Position numbers and translations under genes: made by a program. From assembly GCA_003281315.1 (NCBI GenBank), contig QCCH01000007.1:18503-82502 (forward strand): a stretch of DNA of 64,000 bases, in the 5' to 3' direction. A model generated the notes under the pieces. The model saw only the letters and a program-made list of their open reading frames with translations. It ran no database searches and had not been told where the DNA came from. This stretch comes from Prochlorococcus sp. AG-347-K20 (GTDB lineage: Bacteria; Cyanobacteriota; Cyanobacteriia; PCC-6307; Cyanobiaceae). How positions within the stretch are numbered: position 1 is the first letter of the stretch; the number at the start of each line of letters is the position of its first letter. Below are positions 1 to 10,689 of the stretch, one piece after another.

Positions 1-1090
1 TTCCTAACCTGAGTCCACTGGTTACAAAAGGTGATTCAGGGTCAAATGGAACGGTATTTTTATTTGCAGTGATATTCACTTCACTTACAAGCAAGTCAGC
101 AATTTTACCTGTCATATTGATACTTCTTAAATCAAGTAAAACAATATGGTTATCAGTGCCTCCACTCACGATATTGATACCTCTATTTATTAAAGTTGAA
201 GCTAGAACTTTTGCATTTTTTATTACTTGTTGGGAATAATTAACGAAATCTGGCTGCAAGGCTTCTCCAAATGCAACTGCTTTAGCGGCAATTATATGTT
301 CGAGGGGACCACCCTGAGTTCCAGGGAAAACAGATTTATCAAATTTCTTTCCAAATTCTGCATCTTTACATAAAATAAGTCCCCCTCTAGGCCCTCTTAG
401 TGTTTTATGTGTAGTAGTAGTTACTACATCACAATAAGGTATTGGATTTGGGTGAAGTTTACTTGCTACAAGACCGGCAATATGTGCAATATCAGCCATT
501 AAGAAAGCACCAACTTCATCTGCAATATTTCTAAATGATTCAAAATCGATTGTCCTTGGATAAGCAGAATATCCGCATATGATCAATTTTGGTTTTGTTT
601 CAAGTGCTATCTCTCTTATTTCATCAAAATTTAATTCACTAGTTTCTTTATTTACACCATAGTGAACTGCATTGAACCACTTACCACTCATATTTACTGG
701 AGACCCATGAGTTAGGTGTCCACCATGAGATAAATCCATCCCCATGATTGTGTCGCCAGGCTTAAGTAGACTTAGGAAAACAGCAGCATTTGCCTGTGCT
801 CCACTATGGGGTTGAACATTAGCCCAATTTGCATTAAATAATTTTTTCGCTCTCTGAATAGCTAATTCTTCGATTTCATCAACAAATTCGCATCCCCCGT
901 AATATCTTTTTTGAGGTAATCCCTCGGCGTATTTATTTGTAAGGACGGAACCTTGAGCCTGCATAACAGCAATTGATGCGAAATTCTCGCTTGCGATTAA
1001 CTCGAGATGAGTTTCCTGTCTATTTTTTTCAGAGTTGATAAAATTTGATATTACTGGATCACTTTCTTTAAGATTTTGAAGGATATTCAT
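1..1090 (-). CDS. glyA: Serine hydroxymethyltransferase (3' end outside window)
   Basis: Minus-strand reading from CAT at 1088-1090 gives [39 protein letters not shown]...[18 protein letters not shown]...[14 protein letters not shown], the SHMT PLP-lysine motif; open to the window edge. Confidence 0.97.
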   Translation of the reverse strand, partial: MNILQNLKESDPVISNFINSEKNRQETHLELIASENFASIAVMQAQGSVLTNKYAEGLPQKRYYGGCEFVDEIEELAIQRAKKLFNANWANVQPHSGAQANAAVFLSLLKPGDTIMGMDLSHGGHLTHGSPVNMSGKWFNAVHYGVNKETSELNFDEIREIALETKPKLIICGYSAYPRTIDFESFRNIADEVGAFLMADIAHIAGLVASKLHPNPIPYCDVVTTTTHKTLRGPRGGLILCKDAEFGKKFDKSVFPGTQGGPLEHIIAAKAVAFGEALQPDFVNYSQQVIKNAKVLASTLINRGINIVSGGTDNHIVLLDLRSINMTGKIADLLVSEVNITANKNTVPFDPESPFVTSGLRLG

Positions 1091-1167
1091 TGAATTTGAT
1101 AAGTAATACCCATAATATAGACGATATTTTTTAGAAAAATATAAAAAGAATATTTCAGAATTTAAAC

Positions 1168-1240
1168 GCGCCTGGAGAGATTCGAACTCCCGACACCCTG
1201 ATCCGTAGTCAGGTGCTCTAATCCACTGAGCTACAGGCGC
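1168..1240 (-). tRNA. tRNA-Arg(ACG)
   Basis: Cloverleaf on the minus strand GCGCCTGTAGCTCAGTGGATTAGAGCACCTGACTACGGATCAGG...GGTTCGAATC-type T arm...CAGGCGC; anticodon loop CTACGGA. Confidence 0.95.
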
Positions 1241-1326
1241 ATAATTATGTAATATCTCTGTTTCAGGGTCTCTTAGTCAACTAGATTTCGGGTAAAATAT
1301 CTATTATTAACAATCCAATTATTAAT

Positions 1327-1578
1327 ATGCCTATAAAATGGTACGGAAATGGTGATTTAGAAGATCCTATCTATAAACATTTTTCTCGAATAGTAAATTT
1401 TGTTATTCACTGCATGATATTTACTGCGATTGTAAGTGGTACTTGGCTTTTAAAAGAGATTAAATATGAAATCGACTATTTTAATAATTTTGCAATTGTC
1501 TGGTCAGTTCTTTTGGCTTCCCATTTACTTTTCGTAATTATAAAAAAACCTAAAGATACTTCAAAACAATCAACTTAA
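1327..1578 (+). CDS. Conserved small membrane protein, unknown function
   Basis: 83-aa ORF with two hydrophobic segments; well placed between tRNA and next gene. Confidence 0.7.
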   Translation: MPIKWYGNGDLEDPIYKHFSRIVNFVIHCMIFTAIVSGTWLLKEIKYEIDYFNNFAIVWSVLLASHLLFVIIKKPKDTSKQST

Positions 1579-1592
1579 ATCAATTTATATTT

Positions 1593-1883
1593 ATGGACTC
1601 TCAGATACGTATAAGTGATCTAGAAAATATTATTTCAGAAAAAATTTTTATAAAAATAGAAAAGTGGAATTTGTATCTTGGAGACGCTGGCCTAGCTAGG
1701 AATCTTGCTATTGAATGTATAAGCAATAAAGATCAAGGCCCATTGGAGGCTGCAAAATTAAGTTTGAAAACAATTAATGTAAAAGTAGGGGATGGTGTTA
1801 ATAGTATTCCATTGATTAATTTAATCACTAACTCACAAATTCTAGAATTAGAGGAGATTTTGGAAAGTTTTTTTAAAAACTAA
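1593..1883 (+). CDS. DUF3181-like cyanobacterial protein
   Basis: 96-aa ORF; composition and motif (LGDAGLARNLAIECI) resemble the cyanobacterial DUF3181 family. Confidence 0.65.
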   Translation: MDSQIRISDLENIISEKIFIKIEKWNLYLGDAGLARNLAIECISNKDQGPLEAAKLSLKTINVKVGDGVNSIPLINLITNSQILELEEILESFFKN

Positions 1884-3502
1884 ATCTCTTTTTTTGAAAC
1901 TTTAAATTTATTTACTTTCAAGTATTTTGTAAGTAAATAATAAATTACAAAAAAAGTTAGAGTTCCAAAGATTAATAATAAAAATTCCGCGAGATTTGAA
2001 TTAAAGTTGTTCGTAGTTTTGAGAATATTAAAACAAAGTGCGCTGTCTATAAATGCTGCTAATGACATGAGGCTAATTTTCCTCAATAATTCCGAGTTAG
2101 GCAAAATGATATTTTCATTGCGCAGATTAAAAGAAAGAAAAATACAAACTATAAAGTTGACTATTACTGAAGATATAATTATTCCGACGACTCCAAAGTT
2201 ATAAGGAGAAAGATTCCCAAAATTCTTAATTGGGGCACCAATTAAAAACCAATCAAAAAAAATATTAAATATTATCCCTGCAAATGAAGACTTAAAAGGG
2301 AAGTTTGTTTTTTCTATTGAATAGTAAGTTCTTACTAATAAATCTCTATAAAGATAAAAAGGTATGCCAACTGCATAAGCAATTAATATATTCTTTACTT
2401 TTAAAGTTGCTGAATAATCAAAAGATCCTCTTTGAAAAACTAATTGTACGATTTGATTATTGAATGTTATGAAAAATCCGGTTAAAAAAATAGCTGTGAA
2501 GAAACAGTACTCTATCCCTGATATCAATTGTTTTTGGAGACCTCTTTCGTCTTTTTCAATTCTCAATTTAGAGAATTTTGGAAGTAATGGCAGAATCAAG
2601 GAGTTAGATAATATGCCTAAGGGGGCTTGTATAAGAAAGTTTCCGTAAGCTAGTCCAGATGCTGCACCTTGAAAACTTGAAGCGAAAAACATATCGATGT
2701 AAACATTAATTTGACCTAGACCTGATGAGATAGATGCTGGAAAAATTAGTTTGAAAATCCTCCTCTCTTCATCTTTAAAAAAATTGAAGGTTGACTCTAA
2801 TCTCAAGAGACCAATTTTATTTATTTCCCAAATTTGAACAACAAACTGAATTAAAGTTCCTGTCAAAGTTGCAAATGCGAGTAATCCCGTGGAAGTAGAG
2901 AATTTGGAAGATGTATCTTCTTGGTTATAAATCCAACTAAATAAAATAAAAAAAATAATAGTTACGCTTGTTATTGCTGGACTTATACTGGATAAAAAAA
3001 ATTTTCTTTGGGAATTTAAGGCGCCAAAGCTTAAACCTATGAAGCCAGACAAAGGGATGCAAGGTGTAAGTATTTGTAATTGGTAAGTAGCAATAGATTT
3101 AGCTTTGTCACTTAAATTCGGGGCCAATAAATCAATTAATAAACTGGAATTCGAGTAAATCAATATGGCTAAGATTAATAATAATATTGAAAGTTTTATG
3201 CTTACTTGAGTTAAAACAATCCCTCCACTTTTTTTGTTAAGCGGAGTTAAAACTGCAACGACTGCGTTATGCAATGGACCATTAATACCCCCAATGATTA
3301 TTAGTAAAAAACTAGGAATTATATATGCATAATTAAACGCGTCGTATGTTACACCCACCCCAAATGCAGCAGCTATAAGTATTTGTCTTACACATCCAGC
3401 TAATTTACTTAGACTAGTACCAAATGAAATTGAAAAAACATTATTTTTTAAAAATGAATGCATTTGGATTCGTCTAAATTTTTCAATAAGTTTAAGTTTC
3501 AA
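1880..3502 (-). CDS. murJ: MurJ/MviN-like lipid II flippase
   Basis: 540-aa multi-TM protein; N-term SFGTSLSKLAGCVRQILIAAAFGVG and QRGSFDYSAT motif typical of MviN. Confidence 0.93.
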   Translation of the reverse strand: MKLKLIEKFRRIQMHSFLKNNVFSISFGTSLSKLAGCVRQILIAAAFGVGVTYDAFNYAYIIPSFLLIIIGGINGPLHNAVVAVLTPLNKKSGGIVLTQVSIKLSILLLILAILIYSNSSLLIDLLAPNLSDKAKSIATYQLQILTPCIPLSGFIGLSFGALNSQRKFFLSSISPAITSVTIIFFILFSWIYNQEDTSSKFSTSTGLLAFATLTGTLIQFVVQIWEINKIGLLRLESTFNFFKDEERRIFKLIFPASISSGLGQINVYIDMFFASSFQGAASGLAYGNFLIQAPLGILSNSLILPLLPKFSKLRIEKDERGLQKQLISGIEYCFFTAIFLTGFFITFNNQIVQLVFQRGSFDYSATLKVKNILIAYAVGIPFYLYRDLLVRTYYSIEKTNFPFKSSFAGIIFNIFFDWFLIGAPIKNFGNLSPYNFGVVGIIISSVIVNFIVCIFLSFNLRNENIILPNSELLRKISLMSLAAFIDSALCFNILKTTNNFNSNLAEFLLLIFGTLTFFVIYYLLTKYLKVNKFKVSKKEI

Positions 3503-3533
3503 TTATATTTGATTTCTAACTATCGACATATTT

Positions 3534-4274
3534 ATGAATGATCGGATAATTGATTTTGATCCATTAATTGAAGGGGTTTTAATTAAGAGGTATAAAAGGT
3601 TTCTTGCAGATATTGAATTAGAGAGTGGAGAGGTAATAACTGCTCATTGCGCTAACACTGGCCCAATGAAGGGGCTTTTGAGTGAGGGAGCAAAAGTAAG
3701 AATAAGTGTTTCCACTTCTTCAAAAAGAAAATTACCTTTTACTTGGGAACAGATATGTGTTTTTAATGCAAAAAATGAGGAGGTTTGGGTAGGTATCAAT
3801 ACTCTATTTGCAAACAAGTTAATCAAAAAAGTTATTGAGAAAAATCTGCTAATAGAAATAATAGGTGAAATAGAGACAATGAAATCTGAAGTTCCTTATG
3901 GAAATGACAAAAAAAGCAGAATTGACTTTTTTTTAACCCCAAAATCTTCAAATCCTGATAAACGTAACATTTACATAGAGGTTAAAAATACGACTTGGAT
4001 TAAAGAAAATGTAGCGCTATTCCCAGATACAGTCACGAAAAGAGGTCAAAAACATCTTATGGAATTAAAGGAATTAATTCCTGAAAGTAAAAGTGTTTTA
4101 GTACTTTGTATAACGAGAAAAGACGCTTGCTTTTTTGCCCCTGGAGATGATGCAGATCCTTTGTACGGCAGTCTTTTTAGAGAATCTTTAAGTGCAGGAA
4201 TGATAACTATCCCATGTTCCTTTGAATTTCATAAAGACCACGTATCATGGCAAGGAATTAAACCTTTGAAATAA
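3534..4274 (+). CDS. sfsA: SfsA family protein
   Basis: [31 protein letters not shown] and [10 protein letters not shown]...[16 protein letters not shown] motifs. Confidence 0.95.
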   Translation: MNDRIIDFDPLIEGVLIKRYKRFLADIELESGEVITAHCANTGPMKGLLSEGAKVRISVSTSSKRKLPFTWEQICVFNAKNEEVWVGINTLFANKLIKKVIEKNLLIEIIGEIETMKSEVPYGNDKKSRIDFFLTPKSSNPDKRNIYIEVKNTTWIKENVALFPDTVTKRGQKHLMELKELIPESKSVLVLCITRKDACFFAPGDDADPLYGSLFRESLSAGMITIPCSFEFHKDHVSWQGIKPLK

Positions 4275-4357
4275 ATAAAATCTTGATAGTTTGAAATCCT
4301 TAAAAAAAAAATTTTTTAATTTAACAGATATAGTTTTAAGGTGCAAGTATAAAATTG

Positions 4358-4371
4358 GTAACAACGACTAC
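4358..4371 (+). promoter_or_regulatory. Candidate NtcA-binding site upstream of amt1
   Basis: Exact GTA-N8-TAC match (GTAacaacgacTAC) 84 nt upstream of the amt1 start codon. Confidence 0.6.
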
Positions 4372-4408
4372 TAGACACTAATAAGTTTTTTGAGCAAAAT
4401 TGAATATG

Positions 4409-4435
4409 AAAGGAAACAGCACAAACTGTTTTTTT
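4409..4435 (+). terminator. Terminator-like hairpin in amt1 leader (possible attenuator)
   Basis: AAACAG-cacaaa-CTGTTT followed by a T run, extendable by G-T/A-T pairs; lies between the NtcA-like box and the ATG. Confidence 0.35.
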
Positions 4436-4454
4436 GCAGATCTAATTTTTTTTT

Positions 4455-5915
4455 ATGACCACTGCTTTGCAAACGCCTCAAAGGCGCTCTAGGTCCAAAT
4501 TACAAGATGCAAGTCTTGTTAATGGACCTATGCTCCTTTTGAGGAGTATTCGAGGATTTAGTTCAAACCGCTCAATGTTGTGGCTTGCGACTGTTCCTTT
4601 AGCTTTGTTTGGTTTAGGTATTTTTAATCTTTCAGCTCACGCAGCTGATTTACCTGAGTTGAATGCAGCTTTTCTTGCTAACAATTTATGGCTTTTGATC
4701 GCTACTATCTTAGTGATCTTCATGAACGCTGGTTTCGCTATGGTTGAGGCAGGTATGTGTCGTTCTAAGAACGCAGTAAACATACTGGCTAAAAACCTAT
4801 TCGTATTTGCTCTAGCTGTAACCTCTTATTGGTTTATCGGCTATTCATTAATGTACGGAGGTAGTGTCGCTGACGGATGGCTTTATTTTGGAGGCTTATT
4901 TTTTGATCCAACAGTTACTGCAGATATGGTAACTGATGCTGGATTAGTCCCAACAGTTGATTTCTTGTTCCAGTCTGCATTCGCAGGAACTGCGGCAACT
5001 ATCGTATCCGGTCTTGTTGCTGAAAGAGTTAAATTTGGAGAATTTGTTGTTTTTGCTGTCGTATTAACTGCATTTATATATCCAATTGCTGGTAGCTGGA
5101 AATGGAATGGTGGTTGGCTTGATTCTTTAGGTTTTGTAGACTTTGCTGGTTCTTCAATTGTTCACTCAGTTGGGGCATGGGCGGGTCTCGTAGGAGCTAT
5201 GCTTCTTGGACCAAGAATTGGCAAATACTCTGATGGGAAACCACAGGCTATGCCAGGACATAACATGGCTATAGCTACTCTAGGTGCATTAGTTCTATGG
5301 ATAGGTTGGTATGGTTTTAACCCCGGTTCTCAACTTGCTATGGATCAATGGGTTCCATATGTTGCTGTAACAACTACTTTGGCAGCAGCAGCTGGTGCTA
5401 TTGGTGCAACTATTGTTTCAACATTAACTTCTGGTAAGCCTGATCTTACAATGATAATTAACGGAATCCTTGCTGGTTTGGTTAGTATCACTGCTGGTTG
5501 TGGTGATATGACTCTTGCTGGAGCCTGGTTTGCAGGACTAGTGGGCGGAATAATCGTTGTATTTTCTGTTGCAGCCCTTGATGCCGCTGAGATCGACGAT
5601 CCTGTAGGCGCATTCTCTGTTCACGGAGTTTGTGGTGTATGGGGTACTGTTGTTATCGGTCTTTGGGGTACAGCTGTACAAGGTGATGGAGCAGGTATGG
5701 GATTGTTCAATGGCGGAGGTATTACCCTTCTTCTTGTTCAAGCTCTTGGTGCCGCAGCTTATGCTATTTGGACACTAGTTACTTGCTGGATTGCTTGGTC
5801 TGTAATTGGAGGATTATTCGGTGGAATCCGAGTATCTGAAGAGGAAGAGACTCAAGGCCTAGATATAGGAGAGCATGGAATGGAAGCATATCCAGACTTT
5901 GCATCTGCTAAATAA
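4455..5915 (+). CDS. amt1: Ammonium transporter
   Basis: 486 aa; MNAGFAMVEAGMCRSKNAVNIL, FAGSSIVHSVGAWAGLVGA, SVHGVCGVWGT motifs of Amt. Confidence 0.97.
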   Translation: MTTALQTPQRRSRSKLQDASLVNGPMLLLRSIRGFSSNRSMLWLATVPLALFGLGIFNLSAHAADLPELNAAFLANNLWLLIATILVIFMNAGFAMVEAGMCRSKNAVNILAKNLFVFALAVTSYWFIGYSLMYGGSVADGWLYFGGLFFDPTVTADMVTDAGLVPTVDFLFQSAFAGTAATIVSGLVAERVKFGEFVVFAVVLTAFIYPIAGSWKWNGGWLDSLGFVDFAGSSIVHSVGAWAGLVGAMLLGPRIGKYSDGKPQAMPGHNMAIATLGALVLWIGWYGFNPGSQLAMDQWVPYVAVTTTLAAAAGAIGATIVSTLTSGKPDLTMIINGILAGLVSITAGCGDMTLAGAWFAGLVGGIIVVFSVAALDAAEIDDPVGAFSVHGVCGVWGTVVIGLWGTAVQGDGAGMGLFNGGGITLLLVQALGAAAYAIWTLVTCWIAWSVIGGLFGGIRVSEEEETQGLDIGEHGMEAYPDFASAK

Positions 5916-5936
5916 TCTAACTAAAAATTAATTTAA

Positions 5937-5970
5937 GAAACCTGACTTATGTCAGGTTTCTTTTTTTTTT
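5937..5970 (+). terminator. Rho-independent terminator after amt1
   Basis: Perfect 10-bp stem GAAACCTGAC-ttat-GTCAGGTTTC followed by about 10 T. Confidence 0.93.
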
Positions 5971-6005
5971 ACTAAAAATTTTATAAAACGTTGTAATATA
6001 GAAAG

Positions 6006-7202
6006 ATGGATACTCAAGCTTTTAGAAGATCCCTTCATCATTCTGATAGATACAATAGAAGGGGTTTCGATTCTCCAACAAAAAGAGCTCAAGCGTTAGA
6101 AGAAGCTTACCAAAGTGATTTGATAAGTTCTATTAGAGATAATGGTTTTACTTACACTAAAGGCAGACTAAATATTAAGTTGGCCCAAGCCTTTGGTTTC
6201 TGTTGGGGAGTTGAAAGAGCTGTTGCAATGGCTTATGAAACTAGAAGACATTACCCAAATGAGAATATTTGGATAACAAACGAAATAATTCATAATCCAT
6301 CGGTTAATGATCATTTAAGAAAAATGAATGTAAAATTCATTTCAGCTAAAAATGGAATTAAAGATTTTTCTTTAGTTTCTAATGGTGATGTTGTTATACT
6401 CCCTGCTTTCGGAGCTACCGTTCAAGAAATGAAACTCTTGCATGAAAAAGGTTGCCATATCATTGATACAACTTGTCCATGGGTTTCTAAGGTTTGGCAT
6501 ACAGTTGAAAAACATAAAAAACATATTTTTACATCTATTATTCATGGAAAGTTTAAGCATGAAGAGACTCTCGCTACAAGTTCATTCGCAGGTAAATATT
6601 TAGTTGTACTTGATTTAGAAGAAGCAAACTATGTATCTGAATATATTCTTGGGAGAGGTAATAGAAATGAGTTTATGAACAAATTTGCTAAAGCTTGTTC
6701 TAATGGATTTGATCCTGATAAAGATTTAGATAGAGTGGGTGTTGCAAATCAGACAACTATGCTTAAAAGCGAGACTGAGGAAATTGGAAAGGTTTTTGAA
6801 AGAACGATGTTAAAAAAATTTGGACCAGAAAACTTAAATAGTCACTTCTTAGCTTTTAATACGATTTGTGATGCAACTGAAGAAAGACAAGATGCAATGT
6901 TCTCTTTGGTTGATGAAGACCTTGACATTCTAGTAGTTATTGGAGGCTTCAATTCTTCCAATACTACTCACTTACAAGAAATAGCAATTACTAAAAATAT
7001 TTCTTCTTTTCACATTGATACTCCTGAGAGGATATCAGTTAAAGAAAACTCAATATTTCATAAACCATTAGGAGCAGAATTAGAACTTAAAAATAATTTT
7101 CTTCCTAGTGGGAAAATTAATGTTGGTATTACCTCAGGTGCATCCACTCCTGATAAGGTCGTCGCAGATGTTATTGAAAAGTTAATTGATATTGCTTCCT
7201 GA
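6006..7202 (+). CDS. ispH: 4-hydroxy-3-methylbut-2-enyl diphosphate reductase
   Basis: [42 protein letters not shown] motifs; 398 aa. Confidence 0.97.
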   Translation: MDTQAFRRSLHHSDRYNRRGFDSPTKRAQALEEAYQSDLISSIRDNGFTYTKGRLNIKLAQAFGFCWGVERAVAMAYETRRHYPNENIWITNEIIHNPSVNDHLRKMNVKFISAKNGIKDFSLVSNGDVVILPAFGATVQEMKLLHEKGCHIIDTTCPWVSKVWHTVEKHKKHIFTSIIHGKFKHEETLATSSFAGKYLVVLDLEEANYVSEYILGRGNRNEFMNKFAKACSNGFDPDKDLDRVGVANQTTMLKSETEEIGKVFERTMLKKFGPENLNSHFLAFNTICDATEERQDAMFSLVDEDLDILVVIGGFNSSNTTHLQEIAITKNISSFHIDTPERISVKENSIFHKPLGAELELKNNFLPSGKINVGITSGASTPDKVVADVIEKLIDIAS

Positions 7203-7305
7203 ATATATTATTCATTTTTAAATTTGCTTAGTTTTTTTAATTTATTAGTCAGATAATTCCAAAAGATCTACTTTATTAACTAGAATAATGAAAAATTAAT
7301 GAAGT

Positions 7306-7866
7306 ATGGAAGACAAAGCACAAACTAATCAGGCTCAAACTCCAAGTATGAATAGAACTAAAGCGCCACAAAAAGTTGAAGTTGTAGTTGCTAATTCATC
7401 TTCAGGGTCAGAAGTAAATATCCTCGGAGAATTATCGATTTTTGTTTTAAGAATAGGTTTTTGTGCTTTGATGATTCATCATGGCCTAGAAAAACTTCAG
7501 GATCCGCAAGGTTTTGCTGAGTTTGTGGTTGGTAAGTATTTTCCATTTTTGCCAGGTGATCCTGTAATTTGGACTTTTGGAGCAGCAATTACTCAATTAG
7601 TATGTCCACTTGGATTGGCTTTAGGAATTTTTGCGAGGCTTTCTTCACTTGGTCTATTTTCCACCATGGCATTTGCTGTTTATTTTCATCTCCTTGATAC
7701 TGGACTAGAAGGTTTTCCTCTGGCAGTGGTTGAAGGTCATAATTATGCTTTTGAATTGTCTTTCATATATGGAGCTATTTCTCTTTACTTTCTTTGCGCA
7801 GGTCCAGGCAGGTTATCTTTATTCAGAAAAACAAACAAGATTACATATTATCCAAAATCAACGTAA
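7306..7866 (+). CDS. DoxX family membrane protein
   Basis: LRIGFCALMIHHGLEKLQDPQGFAEFV and further TM segments typical of DoxX. Confidence 0.88.
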   Translation: MEDKAQTNQAQTPSMNRTKAPQKVEVVVANSSSGSEVNILGELSIFVLRIGFCALMIHHGLEKLQDPQGFAEFVVGKYFPFLPGDPVIWTFGAAITQLVCPLGLALGIFARLSSLGLFSTMAFAVYFHLLDTGLEGFPLAVVEGHNYAFELSFIYGAISLYFLCAGPGRLSLFRKTNKITYYPKST

Positions 7867-7867
7867 T

Positions 7868-9421
7868 TTAATGTAAAAAATGCCTTTTTTGGGTAAATAC
7901 CATAGAGATTCCTTTCGAATTACACATATCAATACTCTCTTGGTCTCTTAGACTTCCACCAGGTTGGATAATTGCTTTTATACCATAGTCATTTGCTAGT
8001 TCTACAGTATCTGCAAATGGGAAAAACCCATCACTGGCCAAGACAGCATCAGAACATGAACTTCCACCTGCTTTTAAAGCAATTTTTGCTGCTCCAACTC
8101 TATTCATTTGTCCAGCTCCAATACCAATAGTTTTTTGATCTTTTGCAATAACAATGGCATTAGATTTCACGTGTTTACAAATCTTCCATGCAAAATTTAG
8201 ATCCAAGTTAATTTGATTACAAGGCTTTTTATTAGTTACTGAAATCCAATTTTCAGTTTTTTCTTCACTATCATCAGTATCTTGAACTAGTAATCCTCCC
8301 ATTATTGATTTAGTAGAAGTTTGACTCTTTTTTGGGATTTGATCTTTTGAAAACTTTAAAATTCTTAAATTCTTTTTAACTTTTAAAATTTCTAAAGCTT
8401 CCTCATCAAAAGATGGAGCGACGACACATTCTAGGAAAATATCTTTGAGTTGAATCGCGGTCTCATTATCAACATTTGAATTAAAAGCAACTATTCCTCC
8501 AAAGGCACTAACTGAATCACATTCCAAAGCATTTAAAAATGCTTGAGAAGCTGAATTACTTATAGAAGCACCACAAGGATTATTATGTTTAAGAATAACA
8601 GAAGCAAACATATCGGTTGTAAGTTCACCTTTTTCTGCGTAGCCAAATTCTAAAACTGTTGAAAGTGCTGACTCTAGATCCAATAGATTGTTATAACTTA
8701 ACTCTTTACCTTGTAATTGTTCTGCTGAGTTCCATCCAATGTTACTTAAACCATACCAAGAAGCTTTTTGATGTGGATTCTCCCCGTATCTTAAGGTTTT
8801 GATTAGTGGATAAGATTCAATATATTTGGAAGATTCTAAACCTCTTTCTTTTCTTATCCAATTAGATATCGCAGTATCATAGTCTGCTGTATGTTGAAAA
8901 GCTTCAAAGGCTAATTTTGCTTTATATGAGTCCTTTAATTCACCTTTTTTACTTTCTTCAAGAAAATTTTGATATTGACTGGGATCCACTAAAACGGAAA
9001 CGTCTTTATGATTTTTAGCTGCTGAACGAATCATTGATGGCCCTCCGATATCGATATTTTCAATAGCATCTTCCCAATTAGCTCCCTGAGCTATAGTTTT
9101 TTTAAAAGGATATAAATTGACAACTACTAAGTCAATTAACTCAAGATTGTTAGCTTCTATATCTTTTTTATGGTCCTCGTCATTTCTTTTGGCTAATATC
9201 CCCCCGTGTATTTTTGGATGTAAAGTTTTAACTCTCCCTCCAAGAATTTCAGGAGAATTAGTAAAATCTGAAACTTTAATAACTGGAATTTTTGCTTCTA
9301 TAAGATGTTTGGCAGTTCCTCCACTTGATAGGATTTTATAATTAAATTGCTCTACCAATTCCTTACAAAATGGGATTATATTTTTTTTATCAGAGACACT
9401 TACTAAAGCTAATGGTGACAT
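7868..9421 (-). CDS. purH: Bifunctional AICAR formyltransferase/IMP cyclohydrolase
   Basis: ALVSVSDKKNIIPFCKEL, GGRVKTLHPKIHGGIL, LRYGENPHQKASWY, KHNNPCG motifs. Confidence 0.97.
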   Translation of the reverse strand: MSPLALVSVSDKKNIIPFCKELVEQFNYKILSSGGTAKHLIEAKIPVIKVSDFTNSPEILGGRVKTLHPKIHGGILAKRNDEDHKKDIEANNLELIDLVVVNLYPFKKTIAQGANWEDAIENIDIGGPSMIRSAAKNHKDVSVLVDPSQYQNFLEESKKGELKDSYKAKLAFEAFQHTADYDTAISNWIRKERGLESSKYIESYPLIKTLRYGENPHQKASWYGLSNIGWNSAEQLQGKELSYNNLLDLESALSTVLEFGYAEKGELTTDMFASVILKHNNPCGASISNSASQAFLNALECDSVSAFGGIVAFNSNVDNETAIQLKDIFLECVVAPSFDEEALEILKVKKNLRILKFSKDQIPKKSQTSTKSIMGGLLVQDTDDSEEKTENWISVTNKKPCNQINLDLNFAWKICKHVKSNAIVIAKDQKTIGIGAGQMNRVGAAKIALKAGGSSCSDAVLASDGFFPFADTVELANDYGIKAIIQPGGSLRDQESIDMCNSKGISMVFTQKRHFLH

Positions 9422-9454
9422 TATGGGAAAGTTTAGTTACTTAAGAATATAAAC

Positions 9455-10072
9455 ATGAAATATGCTATCAATCATGAATTTGTCTCGATTACCTCTCAAA
9501 CTGCAACTCATAGAATTATTCTGATGCATGGTTGGGGAGCTGATTCAGATGACCTGTTAACATTGGGAAAAGAGATTACTGAAAAAATCAATCTTGATTT
9601 TGAGGTAATTTCTTTGAGGGCTCCTGGATTACACCCAAGCGGTCAGGGAAGACAGTGGTATGGGTTATATCCACATGATTGGAATGGAGCTGAGGTTGAA
9701 GTAAATAAACTTTTAGTTACATTAAAAAAATTTGATACTGATAAGATTCCACTAAGAAAAACAATTTTGTTGGGGTTCTCACAAGGGGCGGCAATGGCAA
9801 TTGATGCGGGATTTAAGTTAAATTTTGGATTAATTGTTGCTTGTAGTGGTTATCCTCATCCCAACTGGTCCCCAGGAGAAAAATTCTCGCCATTGATTAT
9901 TAGTCATGGTTTATTTGATGACGTTGTGCCTATAGATGCTTCTAGGACTATTTATGAAAAGGTAAAGAGTAAGTCGCCTAAATTTTGTGAATTATTAGAA
10001 TTTGATGGATTTCATCAAATTGATTCAAATTTAATTAATTTTATAAGTTCAAATATAAATGATATCTTTTAA
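9455..10072 (+). CDS. Phospholipase/carboxylesterase-like alpha/beta hydrolase
   Basis: LMHGWGADSDDL, LLGFSQGAAMAIDAGF (GxSxG), SHGLFDDVVPI, FDGFHQI. Confidence 0.9.
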   Translation: MKYAINHEFVSITSQTATHRIILMHGWGADSDDLLTLGKEITEKINLDFEVISLRAPGLHPSGQGRQWYGLYPHDWNGAEVEVNKLLVTLKKFDTDKIPLRKTILLGFSQGAAMAIDAGFKLNFGLIVACSGYPHPNWSPGEKFSPLIISHGLFDDVVPIDASRTIYEKVKSKSPKFCELLEFDGFHQIDSNLINFISSNINDIF

Positions 10073-10437
10073 ACAAAAGCATATTCATATTCTTCAATCT
10101 CTTCCCAATCATCTGCAGTAAGTTCTAGACCCTCAAATATTTTTTCTTCACCAATTCCTTCGACTACAACTTTTAGTGATGGAAATAGAAAATGATTTTC
10201 TTCAGCGTATTGGGCGCTAAATAACCCTTTTTCACCCCAAAAAAATCTATCGGTGGTGTGTTCATTTCTTCTGACATTAAAAACCGAAGGCGCAGAGAGA
10301 GCATTTTCAGCTATGAATCTTCTTGCTGCTGTAACTGGTTTATGTTTGCCAGTTTCGATATGATAAATAGGTACATGTGCCATTACTCTTTGGCCAGCCA
10401 ATCTTCTTCTGCTGATTCTTTTTCTTTTTTTTGACAT
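10069..10437 (-). CDS. DUF3155 family protein
   Basis: KRKRISRRRLAGQRVMAHVPIYHIETGKHKPVTAARRFI, characteristic cyanobacterial family. Confidence 0.8.
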   Translation of the reverse strand: MSKKRKRISRRRLAGQRVMAHVPIYHIETGKHKPVTAARRFIAENALSAPSVFNVRRNEHTTDRFFWGEKGLFSAQYAEENHFLFPSLKVVVEGIGEEKIFEGLELTADDWEEIEEYEYAFV

Positions 10438-10689
10438 TGATTGGTACTCCTTAAATTATTATTGAGATTAGTCTTATTTATTTTTACTAATCTTATATAT
10501 GTGATTTTAAATTCACTTCAAATTACATAGAGGACCCATCAACCCCTGATGTAGCTTAAAATATGATTAAATATTCATATTTAAGGCTGGCTAAAGTCAG
10601 ACCTCTTTATATATCTTAATACTTTTTTCATATTTTACAAGCCCTTTTTCAAGTTTTTTTTAAAAAAATTTCTAAAAATTTCATTAATT

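Noticed and set aside
2007-2648. Plus-strand ORFs 2007-2204 and 2460-2648
   Set aside because: Antisense to murJ, with no recognisable protein motif; chance ORFs.
5538-5741. Minus-strand 67-aa ORF inside amt1
   Set aside because: Antisense shadow ORF of a well-supported gene.
10545-10625. Imperfect hairpin and palindromic AT-rich motifs in the DUF3155/histidine-kinase divergent spacer
   Set aside because: Pairing is weak and such AT palindromes are expected by chance in this composition; no clear regulatory consensus.
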